From contig USFK01000001.1 of assembly GCA_900553935.1 (NCBI GenBank), positions 1 to 40,861 of the forward strand: a DNA stretch of 40,861 nt. The letters are read 5' to 3'. The notes below the pieces were generated by a model. The model ran no database searches and was not told where the DNA came from. It saw only the letters and a program-made list of their open reading frames with translations. The position numbers were made by a program, and so were the translations under genes. This stretch comes from an uncultured Collinsella sp. Lineage in GTDB: Bacteria > Actinomycetota > Coriobacteriia > Coriobacteriales > Coriobacteriaceae. The first letter of the stretch is position 1, and each line of letters starts with the position of its first letter. Positions 30,731 through 36,222 of this stretch are shown one piece after another.

Positions 30731-30746
30731 GTAGACGTCTATATAC
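30731..30746. promoter_or_regulatory. GntR operator candidate upstream of the HAD gene
   Basis: GTAGACGTCTATATAC contains the palindrome TAGACGTCTA and shares TAGACGTCTATRTAC with the site at 29931. It ends just upstream of the ribosome site. Confidence 0.6.
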
Positions 30747-30793
30747 GTTTATTCTAGCAAAGGAGGACTTTTCTCTACTGCAACGGCACAAAA

Positions 30794-30880
30794 AGGTGCC
30801 CGCCCCACAGATGTTGGGGCGGGCACCTCGCCCGCCGAAAAAGCCGCCACAACGGAACTACCCCATCGCGGCGGTTTTTT
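30794..30880 (-). terminator. Two hairpins after the EF-G-like gene
   Basis: Near the gene: on the minus strand AAAAAACCGCC ... GGCGGCTTTTT (30838-30880), a terminator about 10 bases after the stop. Next to it is a perfect 14-bp stem, AGGTGCCCGCCCCA / TGGGGCGGGCACCT (30794-30828), preceded by AAAAA, which gives a second minus-strand terminator. Confidence 0.75.
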
Positions 30881-30889
30881 ATCGTCTAG

Positions 30890-32965
30890 TTACTTGGCGC
30901 GGCCCTCCTCATAGCGCTCGACCAGCTTGGCCTGAACGTCATAGGGCACCTGCTCATAGCCCGCGGGCTTCATGGTAAAGTCACCCGTGCCGCGCGTGAT
31001 GGAGCGCAGGCGCGTCGAGTAATCCGTCAGCTCGGCCAGCGGCGCCTGGGCAATGACCACGGTGTCTCCGCGCTCATCGGTCTCCATGCCCGTCACGCGA
31101 CCGCGCGAGGCCGAGATGTCGCCCATCACGGCGCCGGCGTAGCTCTCGGGGATCGTCACCGTGATTTCCTCGATAGGCTCCAGCACCACTGGATCGGCAT
31201 CGGCGCATGCCTTGCGCAGGCCGATGCGAGCCGCCGCGCGGAACGCCATCTCGTTGGAGTCGACGCTGTGATACGAGCCATCGTACACAGCCACGCGAAT
31301 GCCCGTGAGCGGGTAGCCGGCGATGATGCCGTCCTTCATAGTCTCCTGGACGCCCTTGTCCACGGCAGGGATCAGCGAGCGCGGAATGCGGCCGCCCACG
31401 ACCTCGTCTACGAACTCATAACCGTCGCTCGTACCGTCGGCGGTAATCATCGGCTCCACACGCAGCCAGCAGTCACCATACTGGCCGGCGCCGCCGGTCT
31501 GCTTCTTGTGGCGACCCTGGGCGCTCGCCGTGCGGCGGATGGTCTCGCGATACGGAATACGGATCGGCACGCTCTTGGCGGCGACCTTGGTGCGGTCCTC
31601 CAGACGGCTGAGCAGCACCGAAACCTGCGCCTCGCCCACTGCCGAAATGATGGTCTGGCCGGTCTCCTCGTCGCGATCGATGCTCATGGTCGGATCGGCC
31701 TTGCAAGCCTTCTCGATAAACGTGTAGAGCTTCTCCTCGTCGCCACGGTTCTCGGCCTCGATGGCAATGCGGTACTGCGAGTTGGGGAACTTAAACGCCG
31801 CAGCCTCAACCTTGCCGGTGATCGAGAGCGTATCGCCCGTCTCGGCCGCCAGCTTGGGTGCCACGATGATATCGCCGGCATAGGCGTGCCCGACCTCGGT
31901 CATGTCGCGGCCGCACATCACATACAGGTGAGCCAGACGGTCGCTCTTGCGCGTGCGGGCGTTGATCAGCTCAAGACCCGGCTCAAGCGTGCCCGTCAGC
32001 ACCTTGATAAAGCTGATGCGGCCCTGCTGCGGGTCGGCCAGCGTCTTAAACACAAACGCCACCGGACGGTCATCGTCACTCGAGATCTTAAGCGAATCAC
32101 CGTCGATGAGCGGCATCTCGCCGTAGTCGGTCGGCGCCGGGAAGTACGTGGCGATGTCGTCCATCAGCGAGTTGATGCCCTGCTCCTTAATGCAATCGCC
32201 CGCAAAGACCGGCACAAAGATGCGCTCGGCAATCGCCTTCGACAGCAGGCCCTCGAGCTCCTCCTGCGTCAGCGTCTCCTCGCCTTCCAAGTACTTCATC
32301 ATCAGTTCGTCGTCAGCCTCGGCCACCAGCTCGCACAGATGGTCATGGGCTTCCTCGGCCTGGGCACGATACTCCTCGGGAATCTCCGACTCAACGGCCT
32401 CGGCGCCGTTGCAGTGGCGTGCCTTCATGCGCACCAGGTCGATGATGCCGTCAAAGTCCTCGCCCTCGCCCCAGGGAAGGGTCACGGCGCCCAGGCGCGT
32501 ACCAAAGCGCTCCTGCAGCAGGTCCATCGTAGTCGCAAAGCTGGCCTCGGAGCGCGACAGGCGGTTTACAAACACCGCACGCGCCAGACGCAGGTCCTCG
32601 GCGGCATACCAGAGTTTAACCGTTGTAGGCTGCGGGCCGGCCTCGGCGTCGACCACAAACAGAGCCGTCTCGCAGACGCTCATCGCGGCATAGGCGTCGC
32701 CGATAAAATCGGGATAGCACGGGGCATCGAGCACATTGATGCGCGCGCCCTTCCAGTCTATCGGCGCAATGGTCGTCGAGATGGAAAATGCACGCTTGAC
32801 CTCTTCGGGGTCATAGTCGAGCGTGGGCTTGGTGCCGTCGTGGCCGCCCAGGCGGGCGGTCTTGCCGGAAAGGTGGAGCATGGCTTCGGCGAGTGAAGTC
32901 TTGCCCACCCCGCCTTGGCCTACGAGCACCACGTTCCTTACGTTACCGGTCTTGGGAGCACCCAT
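30890..32965 (-). CDS. Elongation factor G-like protein (FusA2 type) with altered GTPase motifs
   Basis: 691 residues with the five-domain EF-G layout. The P-loop is GQGGVGKTS (~15-23). The switch II motif reads VLDAPCYPDF instead of DTPGHxDF, and the base-recognition motif reads VNRLSR instead of NKxD, so the guanine-binding Asp is Ser. Domains III-V follow, with GEAQVSVLLSRLEDR, SAQGRHKKQTGGAGQYGDCWLRVEP and MEPIEEITVTIPESYAGAVMGDISASRGRVTGME-like C-terminal sequence (the V domain GDLxxRRG motif is GDISASRG). Actinobacterial EF-G2 proteins of this type do not replace EF-G and their role is unclear. ATG 32965 follows AAGGAGGTCATC. Monocistronic. Confidence 0.9.
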   Translation of the reverse strand: MGAPKTGNVRNVVLVGQGGVGKTSLAEAMLHLSGKTARLGGHDGTKPTLDYDPEEVKRAFSISTTIAPIDWKGARINVLDAPCYPDFIGDAYAAMSVCETALFVVDAEAGPQPTTVKLWYAAEDLRLARAVFVNRLSRSEASFATTMDLLQERFGTRLGAVTLPWGEGEDFDGIIDLVRMKARHCNGAEAVESEIPEEYRAQAEEAHDHLCELVAEADDELMMKYLEGEETLTQEELEGLLSKAIAERIFVPVFAGDCIKEQGINSLMDDIATYFPAPTDYGEMPLIDGDSLKISSDDDRPVAFVFKTLADPQQGRISFIKVLTGTLEPGLELINARTRKSDRLAHLYVMCGRDMTEVGHAYAGDIIVAPKLAAETGDTLSITGKVEAAAFKFPNSQYRIAIEAENRGDEEKLYTFIEKACKADPTMSIDRDEETGQTIISAVGEAQVSVLLSRLEDRTKVAAKSVPIRIPYRETIRRTASAQGRHKKQTGGAGQYGDCWLRVEPMITADGTSDGYEFVDEVVGGRIPRSLIPAVDKGVQETMKDGIIAGYPLTGIRVAVYDGSYHSVDSNEMAFRAAARIGLRKACADADPVVLEPIEEITVTIPESYAGAVMGDISASRGRVTGMETDERGDTVVIAQAPLAELTDYSTRLRSITRGTGDFTMKPAGYEQVPYDVQAKLVERYEEGRAK

Positions 32966-33284
32966 GATGACCTCCTTGCAGGGCCGCGCGCAATGCGCGA
33001 CGCCAACGGGGAGAGTTCGCGGTCGGTGCCGTCCCAGGAGCAGCATGGTCGGCAGCCGAGCCGACTCACCCTCCAAATGTCCTATGCCACCACCCTACCC
33101 TCACGGGCGGCTGTCCATGCACGCCTTTCGGCACGCGTATGAATACAGACGGCGAGAGGAAGAGACAAGCTTGTGAGGCAATTATTGAACCCCGTCGATG
33201 TAAACAAAAAGCCGCCACAGACCGTAAGACCTGTGGCGGCTTCGCCTCAATTGCCTCAATTAATAGTTGAGTAAATACCTGAGT
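32966..33284. other. Intergenic region upstream of the EF-G-like gene
   Basis: 319 bases. Minus-strand promoter candidate: TTGTCT (33163-33168) and TATTCA (33140-33145), spacer 17, giving a leader of ~165 bases. The leader is GC-rich; an in-frame Met-Glu-Gly extension through it has no support. The left end holds the terminator of the ABC ATPase gene (33206-33240). Confidence 0.4.
33206..33240 (-). terminator. Terminator of the amino-acid ABC operon
   Basis: Perfect 10-bp stem GCCGCCACAG / CTGTGGCGGC, with AAAAA on the plus strand giving TTTTT after the hairpin on the minus strand; 45 bases past the ATPase stop. Confidence 0.85.
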
Positions 33285-34049
33285 CTATCCCTCGATACGG
33301 CTCAAGAACTCACGCGTGCGCTGCTCGCGCGGATGGTCGATAACCTGCTCGGCAGGTCCCTCCTCGACAATGCGACCGCCGTCCATAAAGACCACGCGGT
33401 CGGCAACATCGCGCGCAAACTGCATTGCGTGGGTCACGATTACCATCGTCATATTCTGCGCCGCCAGGTCCTTAATGACACGCAGCACCTCGGCCGTCAG
33501 CTCGGGATCGAGCGCCGAAGTCGGCTCGTCAAAGAATAAGATTTCCGGGTCGAGTGCCAGGGCGCGGGCAATACTCACGCGCTGCTGCTGACCGCCCGAA
33601 AGCTCACACGGCACCTTGTTCTCGTTGCCCGTAAGCCCCATCTGCGCGATCAACTCATGCGCACGCGCCTCCGCCTGCTCGCGCGGGCGCTTGAGCACGC
33701 GAATCGGAGCATCGGTGATGTTTTTCATCACCGTATAGTGCGGGAACAGGTTGTAATTTTGGAACACCAGGCCGAATCGCGAGCGCGCCTGCTTGGGCAC
33801 ATCGCCCTTCGCATAGACCGCGCCCGAACCCACATCCGTCGCAACGGCAAGGTCGCCAAACGAGAGCGAGCCTCCGTCGAGTGTCTCGAGCAGCGTGGCA
33901 CACCGCAGCAGCGTGGACTTACCGCCACCCGAAGGCCCGATAATCGCCACGACCTCACCGCGCTTGACTTCGAGTGAGATATCCTTGAGCACCTCATTGC
34001 CGCCAAACGCCTTGCGCGCGTTCGTTATCATCATTACCGTTCCGGACAC
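33285..34049 (-). CDS. Polar amino-acid ABC transporter ATP-binding protein
   Basis: 254 residues, GlnQ/HisP type. KRGEVVAIIGPSGGGKSTLLRC (Walker A), FQNYNLFPHYTVMKNIT (Q-loop and the LFPH motif of amino-acid importers), CELSGGQQQRVSIARAL (signature), LDPEILFFDEPTSALDPEL (Walker B with catalytic Glu), and VTHAMQFARDVADRV (H-loop). A GTG at 34049 has GGAGG five bases ahead and is the best start; the ATG at 34061 has none, because that GGAGG overlaps it. Third gene of the binding protein-permease-ATPase operon, separated from the permease by a 173-base hairpin region. Confidence 0.93.
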   Translation of the reverse strand: MSGTVMMITNARKAFGGNEVLKDISLEVKRGEVVAIIGPSGGGKSTLLRCATLLETLDGGSLSFGDLAVATDVGSGAVYAKGDVPKQARSRFGLVFQNYNLFPHYTVMKNITDAPIRVLKRPREQAEARAHELIAQMGLTGNENKVPCELSGGQQQRVSIARALALDPEILFFDEPTSALDPELTAEVLRVIKDLAAQNMTMVIVTHAMQFARDVADRVVFMDGGRIVEEGPAEQVIDHPREQRTREFLSRIEG

Positions 34050-34080
34050 GGGAACCTCCATGTGTTTGAGAAGTCAGCGA

Positions 34081-34179
34081 GCGTGTGGCTGACGAGACAA
34101 TGTGCTTCGAAAGAGGAGCGCCGCGTACTTCTGTACGCAAGCGACGGTTTGAGGAGCAGATTGGCCGTCAGGCACGCGC
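34081..34179 (-). repeat. CGTAC-core hairpin repeat, copy 1
   Basis: The core GAAAGAGGAGCGCCGCGTAC-TTCT-GTACGC...GGTTTGA (34109-34152) is repeated at 34953-34997. It sits inside a longer imperfect stem, GCGTGTGGCTGACG (34081-34094) with CGTCAGGCACGCGC (34166-34179). Between the permease and ATPase genes. Confidence 0.75.
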
Positions 34180-34193
34180 GCAGCGTCGAGCAG

Positions 34194-34217
34194 TCCGCCG
34201 TTCGCTAGAACGGCGGA
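34194..34217 (-). repeat. TCCGCCGTTC hairpin, copy 2
   Basis: Perfect 10-bp stem TCCGCCGTTC / GAACGGCGGA, loop GCTA, five bases after the permease stop. Same stem as at 10937-10960. Confidence 0.7.
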
Positions 34218-34222
34218 ACGAT

Positions 34223-34915
34223 CTAGTCATGATAATAGTCCAGCTTCTTTTCGGCGGCGCCCAGCAGCATCTCGACCACAAAGTTAAAGACCCAGTAAAT
34301 CAGCGCCGCGATCGCAAACGGCACCATGCTCACTTGCGAGGCAACCAGCGCCTTGGCCGTCGAGAACATCTCCCCCACGCCGATGGCAAACGCCAGCGAT
34401 GTGTCCTTGACCAGCGTGATGATCTCGTTGCCCATCGCCGGCAGAATACGCTTGGCGACCTGCGGCATCACGATATACAGAAACGTCTGCAGACGCGAGT
34501 AGCCCAGCACCTCGGCGGCCTCATATTGACCGCGCGGGATCGACTGCAGGCCCGAGCGATAGATCTCGGCAAAGTAGCCGGCGTAGTTGATGATGAATGC
34601 CACGACGCACGCCGTCCATTTGGAATCGGGCGTGAGCGAGATGCCAAACACGTAGTACGGGGCAAAGTAGATCGCAAACATCTGCAGCATAAGCGGCGTG
34701 CCGCGCATGACCGAAATATAGATGCGCGCAATCCAGCGAAGCGGCGCAATTTTGCTCATGCGCATAAACGCCACGGGAATTCCCAGCGGAATCGACCCCA
34801 ACAGCGTCAGCACAAACAGCTGCAAGCTGACCAAGAATCCCTGGCCAAGCATCTGCATCATGACCTGAATAGACAACCCAAGCTCTCTTTCACAGTAACG
34901 GAACAGCGAACCCAA
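34223..34915 (-). CDS. Polar amino-acid ABC transporter permease
   Basis: 230 residues, HisM/GlnP type. Membrane segments begin at FLVSLQLFVLTLLGSIPLGIPVAF; then MRGTPLMLQMFAIYFAPYY (family MRGTPLLVQ motif), YAGYFAEIYRSGLQSIPRGQYEAAEVLGYSRLQTFLYIVMPQ (EAA loop that docks on the ATPase, with the EIxRGGxxSIPxGQ-EAA pattern), and LVKDTSLAFAIGVGEMF. The start is uncertain: the frame opens with TTG at 34915 without a ribosome site, and a TTG or ATG 15-20 codons inside is possible. Hairpin repeats lie on both sides. Confidence 0.9.
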   Translation of the reverse strand: MGSLFRYCERELGLSIQVMMQMLGQGFLVSLQLFVLTLLGSIPLGIPVAFMRMSKIAPLRWIARIYISVMRGTPLMLQMFAIYFAPYYVFGISLTPDSKWTACVVAFIINYAGYFAEIYRSGLQSIPRGQYEAAEVLGYSRLQTFLYIVMPQVAKRILPAMGNEIITLVKDTSLAFAIGVGEMFSTAKALVASQVSMVPFAIAALIYWVFNFVVEMLLGAAEKKLDYYHD

Positions 34916-34921
34916 TGCTAA

Positions 34922-35028
34922 AGCGGGTTTTCCAGGTGCCCGAGTTTGCCGTGAAAGAGGAGCGCCGCGTACTAAATGTACGCAAGCGACGGTTTGAACG
35001 GCAAAATCGGGTGCCTGGGAAAGCCGCT
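34922..35028 (-). repeat. CGTAC-core hairpin repeat, copy 2, inside a 31-base stem
   Basis: The core at 34953-34997 matches copy 1. It is enclosed by arms 34922-34952 and 34998-35028, which pair imperfectly along 31 bases (for example GTGCCCGA with TCGGGTGC). The right arm reaches into the stop codon of the binding-protein gene. Likely limits read-through from the binding-protein gene to the permease. Confidence 0.75.
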
Positions 35029-35887
35029 ATTTGAGCACCCAGTTGTCGAAGGAAAGACCATAGCTTGAATACTTATCGCACAGGTCCTTGACCGTGCCGC
35101 CCTCGTAGAGCGCCTTGAGTGACTCGGTTACAGCATCGGCCGACTTGGTGTCGCCCTTCTTAAAGCCGACGGCGTAGTGCTCGCTGGACAGCGGCTTGTC
35201 GAGCTGCGTATAGGCATCGGGCTTGGCGGCAAGCTGATACTGGGCAATCGAAAGGTCGCAAGCCACGGCATCGACCGCGCCGCTCTCGAGCTGCATAAAG
35301 GCCGTGTTGTACTCGCCGATGGTATCGAGCGTGGCAAACGTCGCGGCCAGATCCTTCTGGTCGCCCTCGAGCACATCCTGCGCAGCGGAATCGGTCTGAG
35401 TGATCACGGTCTTGCCAGCGAGATCGTCCCAGCTCTTGATACCCGCGTCCTTCTTGACCACGAGCACTTGCTCGTTGAGCATGTACGGCTCGGAGAACGT
35501 GTAGCCGTCCTCACGGCCCTCCATGGTAAAGCCGTTCCAGATGCAGTTGATGGCGCCGGAGTTGAGCAGCGTGTCCTTGGCATCCCAATCGATGGCCTCG
35601 TAATCGACATCCCAGCCCTGCTTATCGGCAACGGCCTTGGCAAGGTCAAGGTCAAAGCCCGTGTACTCGCCGTCATCGCCCACAAAGCCGTACGGAGGGT
35701 AGGACTTGTCAAAGCCCACCACGAGCTTCTTGGACTCCGCGGCGCCCTTCACATCCTTGGCCGCGGCAGAACCAGCAGCGGAGCCCTTGCCAGCACCACC
35801 GCCGCAGCCGACAAGACCAAGGCCAAGCACCGTGGCGAGCGAGCCGGCTAGACCAACAAACTGACGACGAGACATATCGGTATTCAT
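35027..35887 (-). CDS. Amino-acid ABC transporter substrate-binding lipoprotein
   Basis: 286 residues. The N-terminus MNTDMSRRQFVGLAGSLATVLGLGLVGCGGG combines a twin-arginine-like SRRQF motif with a lipobox LVGC, so it is probably a Tat- or Sec-exported lipoprotein anchored at Cys28. The mature part is a family 3 periplasmic binding fold: KLVVGFDKSYPPYGFVGDDGEYTGFDLDLAKAVADKQGW, LLNSGAINCIWNGFTM, LAGKTVITQTDSAAQDVLEG, LESGAVDAVACDLSIAQYQL, and a KKGDTK hinge. The Arg that grips the amino-acid carboxylate in many relatives is not obvious; FTMEGREDGYTFSEPYML (the TxxR-equivalent) carries it as GRED. ATG 35887 follows GAGGGGGAATACC. First gene of the operon, behind the shared palindrome. Confidence 0.92.
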   Translation of the reverse strand: MNTDMSRRQFVGLAGSLATVLGLGLVGCGGGAGKGSAAGSAAAKDVKGAAESKKLVVGFDKSYPPYGFVGDDGEYTGFDLDLAKAVADKQGWDVDYEAIDWDAKDTLLNSGAINCIWNGFTMEGREDGYTFSEPYMLNEQVLVVKKDAGIKSWDDLAGKTVITQTDSAAQDVLEGDQKDLAATFATLDTIGEYNTAFMQLESGAVDAVACDLSIAQYQLAAKPDAYTQLDKPLSSEHYAVGFKKGDTKSADAVTESLKALYEGGTVKDLCDKYSSYGLSFDNWVLK

Positions 35888-35905
35888 GGTATTCCCCCTC
35901 GATAG

Positions 35906-35925
35906 CACTTTAGTTAGGTAAAGTG
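35906..35925. promoter_or_regulatory. Candidate operator of the amino-acid ABC operon, shared palindrome copy 2
   Basis: CACTTTAGTTAGGTAAAGTG: perfect 7-bp arms CACTTTA and TAAAGTG around GTTAGG, 18 bases upstream of the binding-protein start. A half-site, CACTTTACC (35950-35958), lies within the likely promoter. Confidence 0.65.
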
Positions 35926-35943
35926 AGTCATGTAACGTCCAGA

Positions 35944-35972
35944 ATCATACACTTTACCTTGATGGAGCACAA
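35944..35972 (-). promoter_or_regulatory. Candidate promoter of the amino-acid ABC operon
   Basis: On the minus strand TTGTGC (35967-35972), 17 bases, TATGAT (35944-35949). The transcript would begin near 35936, so the full palindrome lies about 10-30 bases downstream of the start, a repressor position; the half-site GGTAAAGTG touches the -10. Confidence 0.5.
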
Positions 35973-36145
35973 GGTTGGGGTTGCCCGGCGCGGGCGGGGA
36001 GCGGCGCGGAATTAAGTTTCCTGCTCTACAGTCCTGCGCAAGACGGAAAGCACGTATGGAGCACTAGGTTGGAGCACCCGGCTGGGTGGCGCCCGGTGCG
36101 GAGTTTAATTTGCTGCTCTACAGTCCTGCTCACGACGGAGGCCAC
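35962..36145. repeat. Tandem ~94-base repeat, two diverged copies
   Basis: Copy 1 runs from 35962 and copy 2 from 36056. Shared blocks: ATGGAGCAC-nAGGTTGG, then a GC-rich middle, a GGA-TTnA-TT block, CTGCTCTACAGTCCTGC (exact in both), and ACGACGG or AGACGG. No ORF with a ribosome site. Not explained by any gene; may be a structured RNA or a mobile palindrome. Confidence 0.6.
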
Positions 36146-36159
36146 ATTAAGTGGCCTCC
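36137..36159. terminator. Hairpin downstream of the Toprim gene
   Basis: Perfect 9-bp stem GGAGGCCAC / GTGGCCTCC, loop ATTAA, 64 bases past the Toprim gene stop and at the end of tandem copy 2. No T run. Confidence 0.45.
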
Positions 36160-36222
36160 TGTTCGTGCGGAACTCGCGATAAACCTAAGCCGGTGTCCCC
36201 GCTCTCCCGGGGCCGGCGGAAT

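Noticed and set aside
32966..33076. In-frame extension of the EF-G-like protein
   Set aside because: AAGGAGGTCATC directly precedes the ATG at 32965 and P-loop spacing from there is normal; the extension is non-conserved Arg/Leu-rich sequence.
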